This document shows positions 32,863-40,971 of a DNA stretch of 64,000 bases, one piece after another (within the stretch, counting starts at the first letter, position 1; every line of letters begins with the position of its first letter). Below the pieces are notes generated by a model. The model ran no database searches. It saw only the letters and a list, made by a program, of their open reading frames with translations, and was not told the origin of the DNA. Where the stretch lies: the NCBI RefSeq assembly GCF_037969765.1, contig NZ_CP150207.1:434001-498000 (forward strand), in the 5' to 3' direction. This DNA comes from Paenibacillus sp. FSL W8-0186. GTDB lineage: Bacteria; Bacillota; Bacilli; Paenibacillales; Paenibacillaceae. A program made the position numbers and the translations under genes.

Positions 32863-34779
32863 ATGAAGCAGCGTATGATTTCGGCTTTGCAGCCGGCTCT
32901 ATTCTGGCTTAAGCGCAGATCGATGCAGAGCCGTTTGGTCACTGCGTATATCGTCATTATTTTGATACCGAGCATCATTATCTCCAATTATTTCTTCAAT
33001 GAAATCAGCAAGACGTATACCCGGGATGCGGTGAAGCAAAGTCAATTTATGCTGGAGCTGGAGAAATTCCATATCCAGAAGCAGATTGAGGTGATGGACT
33101 CCGCTGCGCAGATTACGAGACTGGATCAGGAATTGATCGATTATTTAACCCTGAGCGAGGAGCCGGGAACGATCGAACTGCTGGAGCTTTCGCGGGGAAC
33201 TTTTGCCGATTTCAGCCGGATTCAATTTAATAATCCCAGCATTCTGCATTGGCGGCTGTTCGGCAACAACCCTCTGATTCAGGAAATATGGCCGATTGTG
33301 TTCCAGGAGAAACGGATTGAGAAGGAGGCCTGGTTTGCTGAGGCCAGCGCGTTGGGCGGGGCGGAAATGTGGGTGTTCCAGGACGGCGACCGGGACATTA
33401 TGAAGCGTTATACGTCTGAGCCGAACGTCGATCAGCCGAAAATTTCCCTGCTGCGGGAAATCAATGAAGGGGGCAGGCATGTCGGCATCATCAGCATCGA
33501 AATGCTGCTGAAGGAGTTTTCTCCGAAGACGTTTGCAGGCATTGGCGACGTTGATTACCAGATGATGATCATGGACGATAGCGGAACGCTGTTCATGGAT
33601 CAGCGGCGGAGCATATCCAGCGACAGTGAGGCGTTCGTGAAGGAAGTGCAGCGGCAGTTTGCCGGGCTGCAGCAAAGCGGCGAGGAGACCAGCAGGTTTA
33701 ATGTGGATGACCGGTCATATTTGATTACGGCATCTCCGGTAGAACGGATAGGGGCTCACTTGATCAACGTGATATCCATGGAAGAGCCGATCAATCACAT
33801 TGCGCAATTGAAGAAGCAAATTATCGCCGCCAACATTATTCTCATTCTCGTGCTCTCCATCATTACATATTTTTTGAATTCCATGATATTAAAAGGCTTA
33901 AGGAGACTGACGGATGCGATGAAAAAGGTGCGCAGGGGCGAGCTCAATACGACAGCTCCACGGCTTGAAGAGAGCGGAGAGGTCGGGGAGCTGGCGCATC
34001 ACTTCAATAAATTGCTGCAGACGATTAACGAGCTGATCGCTCAGGGTGTGCGGAAGCAGGCGATTACGAAGGAGGCGGAGCTGCGGACGCTGTACAGCCA
34101 GATCGATTCGCATTTTCTGTACAACACGCTGGAGAATATCAAGATGCTGGCCGAGATCGAGAATCAGCGGACGATTTCCGATGTGCTGACTTCTCTGGGC
34201 GGGATGATGCGCTACAACTTCAAATGGACGGGGGAATATGTCAAACTGAAGGACGAAATTCGTCATATTGAGAACTACATCGAAATTATGAATATCCGTT
34301 TTGACGAGCCTGTAGTATTGTCGTTGGACATACCGCCGTATTTTATGGAGCTTGAAGTGCTGAAGATGTCGCTGCAGCCGCTCGTAGAGAACAGCGTTAA
34401 ATACTCTTGGCCGGACGGGGGAAGCCAGAAGCGGGAAATTAAGATTACGGTGAGAGATTGGGAGGATAGCGGAGTTGTCATCACAGTGGCTGATAACGGA
34501 GTCGGCATGGATGAACTTCTTGTCAGCCAGATTAACGCCAGCATTGTGGCCGTCGGATTACAGGAAAGGGAAAGGGTAGGCTTCGAGCGGAGCGAGGAGA
34601 AGACGGAAGGGATCGGTCTCAGAAACGTCCATGAACGGATATTGCTCTATTACGGGAAACCTTATGGTCTAGAGGTCTTCAGCGTACAGGGACAATATGC
34701 CAAGGTCGTAATGAGAATCCCGAAGGTGCTGCTAACAGGGAGGGGGATGGACATTGAGAAAGCTGTTGATCGTAGATGA
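32863..34779 (+). CDS. YesM-type sensor histidine kinase
   Basis: 638 residues from ATG 32863 (AGGAAG eight bases upstream); GTG 32854 is an alternative. Layout: membrane helix ~25-47, a large extracellular sensor domain, a second helix ~320-345, HAMP (~347-400), His-kinase domain with phospho-acceptor H417 in SQIDSHFLYNTLE, then HATPase (LVENSVKYSW, DNGVGMDE, GIGLRNVHERI). Family members sense carbohydrate-related or envelope cues and phosphorylate YesN-type AraC regulators. It overlaps its partner by 26 bases. It probably controls the upstream GH30/importer genes (inference from position). Confidence 0.9.
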   Translation: MKQRMISALQPALFWLKRRSMQSRLVTAYIVIILIPSIIISNYFFNEISKTYTRDAVKQSQFMLELEKFHIQKQIEVMDSAAQITRLDQELIDYLTLSEEPGTIELLELSRGTFADFSRIQFNNPSILHWRLFGNNPLIQEIWPIVFQEKRIEKEAWFAEASALGGAEMWVFQDGDRDIMKRYTSEPNVDQPKISLLREINEGGRHVGIISIEMLLKEFSPKTFAGIGDVDYQMMIMDDSGTLFMDQRRSISSDSEAFVKEVQRQFAGLQQSGEETSRFNVDDRSYLITASPVERIGAHLINVISMEEPINHIAQLKKQIIAANIILILVLSIITYFLNSMILKGLRRLTDAMKKVRRGELNTTAPRLEESGEVGELAHHFNKLLQTINELIAQGVRKQAITKEAELRTLYSQIDSHFLYNTLENIKMLAEIENQRTISDVLTSLGGMMRYNFKWTGEYVKLKDEIRHIENYIEIMNIRFDEPVVLSLDIPPYFMELEVLKMSLQPLVENSVKYSWPDGGSQKREIKITVRDWEDSGVVITVADNGVGMDELLVSQINASIVAVGLQERERVGFERSEEKTEGIGLRNVHERILLYYGKPYGLEVFSVQGQYAKVVMRIPKVLLTGRGMDIEKAVDRR

Positions 34780-36358
34780 CGAGAAAAATATCCGGTTAGG
34801 ATTAAAAATGATGATTGAGCGCGAATTCCCGGGCTCATACGCTATCATGATGGCCACCCAGGGGGAAGAAGCCTTTGGGCTGTACCGCAGTGAAGGAGCG
34901 GATATTGTTATTACGGATATCCGTATGCCGGTTATGGATGGAATCGCCTTGATTGAGAAGCTGAGCGAGACGGACAGCGGCTTGCTAGGGGAGAAGCGCT
35001 CCAAACCCAACATTATTATTCTAAGCGGCTACGAGGATTTCGAATATGCGCGGGCCGCCATCAAATATCAGGCGCAGGAATACTTGCTGAAGCCGATCCG
35101 GCGGGATGAGCTGTTTGTCGCGCTGCGCAAATGCGAAGAGGACATTGAACGGCGTTCCCGGCTAGCCGAGACGATCGCTGGAGCGGAGTCTTACCGCCGG
35201 AAGCTGCAATCCAGCCGTTTGCAGGAGCTGCTGCTGCAGACCGGGCTTGCCGATCAGGAGCGGCGGGAGCTGGAGCGGGAAATTGATTTTGCGAATTATA
35301 CGGTTCCCTTTAATGTTGCCGTTGCAGCCTATAAATACGAGGATGGGCGCGAAATGAAGCGCGGGGAATTGATGGCGCTGGCCGAGGAACTGCTGCAGTT
35401 CGTGGAGGGCCTCACAGTGAATGCGGCTTTCCACGACCGGGAGGGCCGGGTCGTCCTGATCGGCAGCTCCAGCGAGAAAATCGCCGAGCTGGCGCAAATC
35501 GCGGAAGGCAAGGGACTCAGCGGCCTGCTATTCGGGTTAAGCGAGGTAGGGGAGCATTTGGAGGATATCCCGAAATGCTATGGCCAAGCGCTGGAGGCAT
35601 TGCAGTATTCCTTCATATATCCCCATGTCCAGTTGATCAGGCATCAGGATATTCAAGGGCCGCGGCTGAATTATGCCGTGCCGGAGGAGGAAATCCGCAA
35701 GCTGGGCAACATTCTAGGGACGAATCGTGAGAAGGAGATCAGTCCTTTGCTTCATGCCATTTTCCATAGCGAACAGCTGGCCGAGCTGGATATTCATTAT
35801 ATCGAGCGCATAAGTCAGAGGATCAATGAGCAGGTTCTGGACGAAGTGTTCCGCGTATATGGGGAAGCGTCCGTGGAGGTGCTTAAGCTGTACCGCAAGG
35901 TCGGTACGATGAGCCGATTCCGCCATTTTCATGATTATTTCAAATCGTTGGAGCAGCTGCTGTTCAGTCTGCACGAGTATATCAAGGGCATTCGCTCGGC
36001 TCACTCCGAGCATGGCGATATGAAGGAAGCGGTGGCTTATATCGAAGACAACTATCATCGCTCCCTGAATATGGCCATCGTCAGCAATCACGTGTCCTTG
36101 AACTATTCTTATTTCAGCGAGGCTTTCAAAGCGTTTACCGGAGAAAGCTTCGTCGTGTATTTGAAAAAAGTAAGAATTCGCAAGGCCAAGCAATTGCTGC
36201 ACGACCATACGCTTAAGCTTGCAGATATCAGCACGGCTGTAGGCTTCGAGACCGCGAAGCAATTCTCTCGCGTGTTCAAGGAGCTGGAGGGAATATCGCC
36301 GTTCGAATACCGGGCAAAGCTGCTGTCATGTCAGGATCAGCCGCATTGCCAGGCGTGA
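34754..36358 (+). CDS. YesN-type AraC-family response regulator
   Basis: 534 residues from TTG 34754, preceded by GGGAGGGGG. The receiver domain (~1-125) has D55 in VITDIRMPVMDG as the phosphorylation site and K in YLLKPI. A long central linker/dimer region is followed by a C-terminal AraC double HTH (NMAIVSNHVSLNYSYFSEAFK; KLADISTAVGFETAKQFSRVFK). Translationally coupled with the kinase, it is the likely activator of the adjacent sugar genes. Confidence 0.9.
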   Translation: MRKLLIVDDEKNIRLGLKMMIEREFPGSYAIMMATQGEEAFGLYRSEGADIVITDIRMPVMDGIALIEKLSETDSGLLGEKRSKPNIIILSGYEDFEYARAAIKYQAQEYLLKPIRRDELFVALRKCEEDIERRSRLAETIAGAESYRRKLQSSRLQELLLQTGLADQERRELEREIDFANYTVPFNVAVAAYKYEDGREMKRGELMALAEELLQFVEGLTVNAAFHDREGRVVLIGSSSEKIAELAQIAEGKGLSGLLFGLSEVGEHLEDIPKCYGQALEALQYSFIYPHVQLIRHQDIQGPRLNYAVPEEEIRKLGNILGTNREKEISPLLHAIFHSEQLAELDIHYIERISQRINEQVLDEVFRVYGEASVEVLKLYRKVGTMSRFRHFHDYFKSLEQLLFSLHEYIKGIRSAHSEHGDMKEAVAYIEDNYHRSLNMAIVSNHVSLNYSYFSEAFKAFTGESFVVYLKKVRIRKAKQLLHDHTLKLADISTAVGFETAKQFSRVFKELEGISPFEYRAKLLSCQDQPHCQA

Positions 36359-36416
36359 GCAGGGCGGACTCGGCAATATAGCGTGCTGTGTGATCGGCGC
36401 CTGGTTGCTCCGCCCC

Positions 36417-37256
36417 TTACTTTGAGTTTATCTTGGCCGCAGCCTTCGCTATAATGTCAGAAATTTGAGTCTCCAGCTTGTGGATGCTTTGTTTATGGGC
36501 CAGCACCTGATTCGACAGGTTGATTAAGCGGTTCAGTGTATCTGAGGCTCTCCCGGCATCTTTATTTTTCAGGGCCGTTTTGAAGTTTTTCCATTCGGCA
36601 GCTATGCTCTTATTTTTGCTGCTGACCGAGCTTCGCTCCGCTTTTATCTTGATTTTGACGGTGTCGATTTGGGAGAGCACGGAGCGTATTTCCTTCGTCT
36701 TTCTCGTCTTCTCGCTCTTAGCGGCCTTTAGCTCTGCTTCCCGGTTTCGAATGTGGAGCCGGGCAAGGTCAATCGCTGGCTTCATTGCGTCGGCCTTCTG
36801 CTTCAGCGACTTGTGCAGGCTCTTATCCTTCAGCGATTTGACAGCTGCGGCCTGCTTGTTCAGGGAGCTGTGCAAATCCAGCAGCGGCTGCAGCTTGCTC
36901 CGCGCCGACTTGGCTTGATTGTCCAGCTTGAGGATTTTGTCCGCGTCGATATTAGCAATTTGCTTACGGGTCTGGATAAGCCGGGCCTCATTGCTGAGCC
37001 GAAGGCTGTTGGTCTTGGTATCCTGGGCTGTTAGCTGCTTATCGAGAGCCGCTAAGTCGTTATACAGCTTCTTCAGGCGTGTTTCCGTGCTGCCGCCCGC
37101 AGCCTCCGCCGTTTTATTTAGGGAAGTTCTCACGGAATCGGTAAATTCCATGGAAGCTGCCTTGGCAGAAGGCGCGGGAGCGATAAAGACCTGGATAAGA
37201 GTTGCAGTGAACAGCAAAGCTAACCATCGCCGTGTTCCGGCACTACGAATAACCAA
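36417..37256 (-). CDS. Secreted coiled-coil protein, function unknown
   Basis: 279 residues. TTG 37256 is the start: AAGGAG lies ~10 bases upstream, and the ATG within the leader (ATGAAGAAATTTGG) runs into a stop. Signal peptide ~1-33 ends in PSAKAAS. The mature protein is almost wholly helical, very rich in Lys, Ala, Ser and Leu, with long heptad-like stretches from ~60 to ~275 and no cysteines. It resembles extracellular coiled-coil proteins of Gram-positives in character only; no catalytic domain is visible. It has its own promoter and a leader that contains a terminator-like hairpin. Confidence 0.7.
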   Translation of the reverse strand: MVIRSAGTRRWLALLFTATLIQVFIAPAPSAKAASMEFTDSVRTSLNKTAEAAGGSTETRLKKLYNDLAALDKQLTAQDTKTNSLRLSNEARLIQTRKQIANIDADKILKLDNQAKSARSKLQPLLDLHSSLNKQAAAVKSLKDKSLHKSLKQKADAMKPAIDLARLHIRNREAELKAAKSEKTRKTKEIRSVLSQIDTVKIKIKAERSSVSSKNKSIAAEWKNFKTALKNKDAGRASDTLNRLINLSNQVLAHKQSIHKLETQISDIIAKAAAKINSK

Positions 37257-37295
37257 ATTTCTTCATCTCCTTACCCATCAAGTCATGCGAACGAC

Positions 37296-37355
37296 AAAAA
37301 AGCACCTGCAAGAATAGGCGCTGGCGCCTGCTCTTACGGGTGCTTCCGTCGTAAG
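37296..37355 (-). promoter_or_regulatory. Possible transcription attenuator in the coiled-coil gene leader
   Basis: On the minus strand a terminator-like hairpin (AAGCACC 37300-37306 with GGTGCTT 37339-37345, inner GGCGC/GCGCC) is followed by TTTTTT. Its upstream arm can alternatively be held by CTTACG/CGTAAG (37350-37355 with 37333-37338). It lies ~40-100 bases before the TTG start and downstream of a promoter. It matches no riboswitch class I know. Confidence 0.45.
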
Positions 37356-37381
37356 CTGTTTCTTATGGATGATTTCTGTCC

Positions 37382-37411
37382 AATATACACGATACAGGAT
37401 AGAAATGTCAA
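37382..37411 (-). promoter_or_regulatory. Promoter of the coiled-coil protein gene
   Basis: Minus-strand TTGACA (37411-37406), an 18-base spacer and TATATT (37387-37382), giving a transcript start near 37375 and a leader of about 120 bases. Confidence 0.6.
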
Positions 37412-37448
37412 TAAGTTCCTTTTTTTCTTGTGTCTTGGGTCTCTATAT

Positions 37449-37601
37449 TTAATACTTCATTTCCGCCACGGTATGCCGCATGTACTCCAGCTTGCGTAAA
37501 ATCTCCTTTTGCCATTTCACGTCGCCCAGACGTGTGGCCAGATTCAGCAAATCCAGGTAGTCGTCGACTTGGAGCGAAGCTTTGCGCACTGATAGATTCA
37601 T
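37449..37601 (-). CDS. Small protein under a Fur box, function unknown
   Basis: 50 residues; ATG 37601 follows ATAAGGAGAG. The sequence is helical and amphipathic (QVDDYLDLLNLATRLGDVKWQKEILRKLEYMRH), with mixed charge, one Trp and no Cys or membrane helix. I do not recognise a family; it is not a clear Spo0E-like protein. A Fur box lies 60 bases upstream, so it is probably made under iron limitation, recalling the small Fur-controlled Fbp proteins of Bacillus subtilis in size and control, though no sequence similarity is claimed. Confidence 0.7.
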   Translation of the reverse strand: MNLSVRKASLQVDDYLDLLNLATRLGDVKWQKEILRKLEYMRHTVAEMKY

Positions 37602-37660
37602 AATCGTTACTCTCCTTATGTTAACGTAAATCATATATCATTCTAAGATGCCGACATAAC

Positions 37661-37679
37661 AATAATGATAATCATTATC
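37661..37679. promoter_or_regulatory. Fur box
   Basis: AATAATGATAATCATTATC matches the 19-bp Fur consensus GATAATGATAATCATTATC at 18 positions. On the minus strand it abuts a promoter TTGTTA-17-GATATA reading into the 50-residue gene. It is also within reach of the divergent FNT gene. Confidence 0.85.
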
Positions 37680-37762
37680 ATACACTCTATTCTCATTATG
37701 CACAATTACCCGCCAAAAGTAAATAAGAGAGCAAGGATATCGTACAAAAAAATCGGCAGCGC

Positions 37763-37794
37763 ATCCCAGTCATTTCCTTGACAAGGACTGGGAT
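37763..37794. promoter_or_regulatory. Inverted repeat upstream of the FNT channel gene
   Basis: ATCCCAGTC (37763-37771) and GACTGGGAT (37786-37794) form a perfect 9-bp stem, 40 bases before the start. It may be an operator or a leader hairpin; there is no T-run. Confidence 0.45.
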
Positions 37795-37833
37795 ATATGG
37801 AGAATGAGTAAATATCATGATTCGGGAGGCACT

Positions 37834-38631
37834 ATGGAAACAGAATCACTATATAAAGTAGAGGAGCTGGCGCTCAAGAAGCATAAGATTTACAAGCAGA
37901 ACCCGCTCCATTACATCGCCAGATCCATGCTCGCCAGCATGTTCATCGGGTTCGGGGTCATTGTTGCTTTTAAAACGGGCAACTTCTTCTATATGGAGCA
38001 TTCGCCGCTAACCTATCCGATGGCTGCAATTACATTTGGCGCAGCTATTATTCTGATCGCTTATGGCGGAGGGGACCTCTTCACGGGGAATACGTTCTAT
38101 TATTCATTCGCTGCGTTGAGGAGGCGGCTGAAGTGGGTGGAGGCGGCCAAGCTGTGGGTGCTTAGCTACACAGGCAATATTATGGGAGCTGCGGCCTTTG
38201 CGCTTCTGATTTTCTTGACCGGATTATTCACGGATTCATCGGTAAACAGCTTTTTGCTCAATGTGGTCGAGCACAAAATGACAACGTCGACGTCCGAGCT
38301 GTTCTTCCGGGCTATTCTATGTAACTGGCTCGTTTGCCTTGCCTTTTTCATTCCGATGTCGTTAAAGGGCGACGGGGCCAAAATGTTTGCGATGATGCTG
38401 TTCGTGTTCTGCTTCTTCATCTCTGGGTATGAGCACAGCATTGCCAACATGTGTACCTTCGCGATTGCACTTGTCTTGGATCAGTCGGTTACAATTTCGT
38501 TTGCCGGCGTGCTGCACAACCTGATTCCGGTGACGATCGGCAACCTGATCGGCGGCGTTATCTTCATGGGGTTCATGTATTACTACGTGAACAAGCCGTA
38601 TCTGGACGCCGAGGACAAAGAGAAGCTATAG
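37834..38631 (+). CDS. Formate/nitrite transporter (FNT) family channel
   Basis: 265 residues; ATG 37834 follows GGGAGG, and the ATG upstream has no ribosome site. Six membrane helices with FNT hallmarks: GGGDLFTGNTFYY, NWLVCLAFFIPMSLKGDGAKM and GYEHSIANM, which contains the conserved gating histidine. FNT pentamers move small monovalent anions (formate, nitrite, hydrosulfide, lactate). A few kilobases on lies a CoA-disulfide-reductase/rhodanese gene, which raises a sulfur link, but the HSC subtype cannot be assigned by eye. Confidence 0.88.
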   Translation: METESLYKVEELALKKHKIYKQNPLHYIARSMLASMFIGFGVIVAFKTGNFFYMEHSPLTYPMAAITFGAAIILIAYGGGDLFTGNTFYYSFAALRRRLKWVEAAKLWVLSYTGNIMGAAAFALLIFLTGLFTDSSVNSFLLNVVEHKMTTSTSELFFRAILCNWLVCLAFFIPMSLKGDGAKMFAMMLFVFCFFISGYEHSIANMCTFAIALVLDQSVTISFAGVLHNLIPVTIGNLIGGVIFMGFMYYYVNKPYLDAEDKEKL

Positions 38632-38768
38632 ATGAAAGGCGTAAGAGACGGCAAGTAAAAGTTACGCTTCGCTTGGCAAAGGACAACCAACCCGGCCTTG
38701 CCTCCGCAGATGGAGGGAAAGGCCGGGTTGGTTTTATTGAGGACAGCTTAGAGCCGCGTGGACAGCCG

Positions 38769-40424
38769 TTATTGCCCTGGTTTGTATGCGTATGTTTGGT
38801 AGGTCACATACCCGCCTGTCAGATTCCGGGTCCGGAATCCGCGCTGGTTCAGGATACGGGAAGCGGTATAGCCGCGAAGGCCGACCTGGCAGTATACCCA
38901 GATTTCCTTGTTCGTATCGAGCTCGTCCAGGCGTTCGCGCAGCTCATCAACTGGAATGTTGACGGAGCCCGGAATATGCCCACGCGCATGCTCGGCTTCC
39001 GTTCTCACGTCGACGAGCAAGGTGCTGCTCTCATCCCGGTCTTCCAGCTCTCTCGGCAGGAATACGCGCGTCTTGCCGGTCAGCACGTTCTCGGCCGCAT
39101 AGCCGGCCATGTTAACCGGGTCCTTCGCGGACGAATAAGGAGGCGCATAAGTCAGCTCGAGCTCGGTCAGATCCGCCACGCTTCCTTTGAAGCGAATAGC
39201 TGAGGCAAGAACGTCCAGCCGTTTGTCTATACCGCTTTTGCCGACAGCCTGTGCGCCGAGCACACGGCCTTCGGGGCTGAACAGCAGCTTGACCGTCAGC
39301 GGGGAAGCGCCCGGATAATAGGTGGCATGCGAGCTTGGATGCACATAGATCGCATGATAAGGCGTTCCAAGACGCTGCAGCGTCTTCTCGTTATTGCCGG
39401 TGGACGCACCGGTCAGGCTGAACACTTTAATGATAGAGGTGCCCTGCGTTCCTTTATATGTCGTCCCCAGCCCGCAGATGTTGTCCGCGGCAATTCGGCC
39501 CTGCTTGTTAGCAGGACCGGCCAGGGGCACCGCTGTTTTCGAGCCGCTGACGAAGTCCATGGTCTCCACCGCGTCGCCGACCGCATAGACGTCCTCCAGA
39601 TTTGTCTGCATATGCTCGTTGACAAGGATATGGCCTTTCGGGCCGAGTGCGATACCGCTGGACTGCAGGAAGCGGGTATCAGGTGCTACGCCGATCGCCA
39701 AAATGACCAGGCCTGCCTGCAGCTCCGTGCCGCTGGCCAGCTTCACTGTAACCTCGCCATCTGCATCGGCGAAGCCTGTTACGCTGTCGCCAAGATGCAG
39801 CTTGACGCCCTGCTGCTCCATCTCCTTCGCCAGCATATTCGACATTTCGGCATCAAACGGCGCCAAAATTTGCGGGCCTGCTTCGACGAGGGCGACATCC
39901 AGTCCGATCTCCCGCAAATTCTCCGCCATCTCGATCCCGATGAACCCGCCGCCGATAACGACAGCGGAGCGCTTGCTGGCCGATGTTACCTGCTCTTTGA
40001 TGCGGTCGGTATCCGGAATGTTGCGCAGGGTATAAATTTGCGGATGATCGATCCCTGGCAGCGCTGGCCGGATCGGCTTTGCTCCCGGCGACAAAATGAC
40101 CGCATCATAAGCTACCACGTATTCCCCGTGTTCTTCGCTCCGCACTTTGACCGTCTTGGCAGCTGGATCAAGAGAGAGCACCTCGCTGCCTGTACGGACA
40201 TCAATATTGAAGCGGCGGCGCATCGCCTCCGGTGTCTGCACGATCAGCTTCGAGCGCTCTTTGATCGTATCGCCGATGTAATACGGCAGTCCACAATTGG
40301 CAAAGGATATATACGGATCGCGTTCGAACAGCACAATATGCGCTTCCTCGTCCAGCCGGCGAAGCCGGGCAGCTGCCGAGGCGCCGCCTGCTACGCCGCC
40401 GACGATCAAAATTTTTCTTTTCAT
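38769..40424 (-). CDS. CoA-disulfide reductase with C-terminal rhodanese domain
   Basis: 551 residues: FAD/NAD(P)H pyridine-nucleotide-disulfide oxidoreductase (~1-445) joined to a rhodanese domain (~460-545). Motifs are GGVAGGASAAARLRR (FAD), active C44 in FANCGLPYY, NAD site VVIGGGFIGIEMAENL, and FAD closing VYAVGDAVE. The rhodanese part keeps C512 in YCQVGLRGY. Such fusions reduce CoA disulfides, persulfides or polysulfides. The ATG overlaps the stop of an ArsR-family gene by four bases, so the two form an operon. Role: thiol or persulfide metabolism in the cytoplasm (family knowledge). Confidence 0.92.
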   Translation of the reverse strand: MKRKILIVGGVAGGASAAARLRRLDEEAHIVLFERDPYISFANCGLPYYIGDTIKERSKLIVQTPEAMRRRFNIDVRTGSEVLSLDPAAKTVKVRSEEHGEYVVAYDAVILSPGAKPIRPALPGIDHPQIYTLRNIPDTDRIKEQVTSASKRSAVVIGGGFIGIEMAENLREIGLDVALVEAGPQILAPFDAEMSNMLAKEMEQQGVKLHLGDSVTGFADADGEVTVKLASGTELQAGLVILAIGVAPDTRFLQSSGIALGPKGHILVNEHMQTNLEDVYAVGDAVETMDFVSGSKTAVPLAGPANKQGRIAADNICGLGTTYKGTQGTSIIKVFSLTGASTGNNEKTLQRLGTPYHAIYVHPSSHATYYPGASPLTVKLLFSPEGRVLGAQAVGKSGIDKRLDVLASAIRFKGSVADLTELELTYAPPYSSAKDPVNMAGYAAENVLTGKTRVFLPRELEDRDESSTLLVDVRTEAEHARGHIPGSVNIPVDELRERLDELDTNKEIWVYCQVGLRGYTASRILNQRGFRTRNLTGGYVTYQTYAYKPGQ

Positions 40425-40711
40425 GATGATTCCTCCCCAAATAAAGTAAGGATAAGCTGTCTGACCTGTTCATTTTCGATGGTGTAATGAATTTCATGCC
40501 TGTGGCGTTCAGCCTTCACGATGCCGTTCGTCCTTAGCTTCTGCAGATGCTGAGAGACTGTGGATTGCGGAATTTCCAGACAATCCTGCATATATGACAC
40601 ATTGCACGGGCCGTGCTTCAGCAGCCCGCGGGCGATGCAGAGGCGAACCGGGTGGGCCAGCGCTTTAAGCATTTCAGCAGCTTCTTCGTAAGCTTGGAAA
40701 TTGTTGTCCAT
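40421..40711 (-). CDS. ArsR-family repressor
   Basis: 96 residues; ATG 40711 follows GGAGG. Winged helix with KALAHPVRLCIARGLLKHGP and recognition helix IPQSTVSQHLQKLRTNGIVKAERHRHEIHYTI. It has three cysteines (C25, C36, C44); the ArsR metal motif CVC is not conserved (NVS in its place), so thiol or persulfide sensing is more likely than arsenite sensing. It probably represses its own operon with the CoA-disulfide reductase through the palindromic site upstream. Confidence 0.88.
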   Translation of the reverse strand: MDNNFQAYEEAAEMLKALAHPVRLCIARGLLKHGPCNVSYMQDCLEIPQSTVSQHLQKLRTNGIVKAERHRHEIHYTIENEQVRQLILTLFGEESS

Positions 40712-40738
40712 GAGCAACCTCCAGATCGGCAATATCTT

Positions 40739-40760
40739 AATATCGCAATATTACGATATT
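40739..40760. promoter_or_regulatory. ArsR-type operator
   Basis: AATATCG (40739-40745) and CGATATT (40754-40760) form an inverted repeat around CAATATTA; further ATATT/AATAT half-sites flank it to 40768. It is 28 bases before the arsR-family start, the usual place for autorepression. Confidence 0.6.
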
Positions 40761-40971
40761 ACAATATTAATTGCAAGTCTGTGATATTGTCCACAGGACT
40801 AGAGAAAAGGATAGGTAAAAATAGCACCAGGTTCCATATATCATATGTTAATATTAGTCAATATAGGGAGAAATTCTACATAGTTACAATCGCCATAGCT
40901 CCATTTTCCCCATTATATTTCCTCTCCTTGTAGTGATTAGACATTTTATGCAGCATAAAGGAGGAGCCCGG

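Noticed and set aside
39327..40487. Long open frame (386 codons) opposite the CoA-disulfide reductase
   Set aside because: Antisense shadow of a well-supported GC-rich gene; no ribosome site, no recognisable domain.
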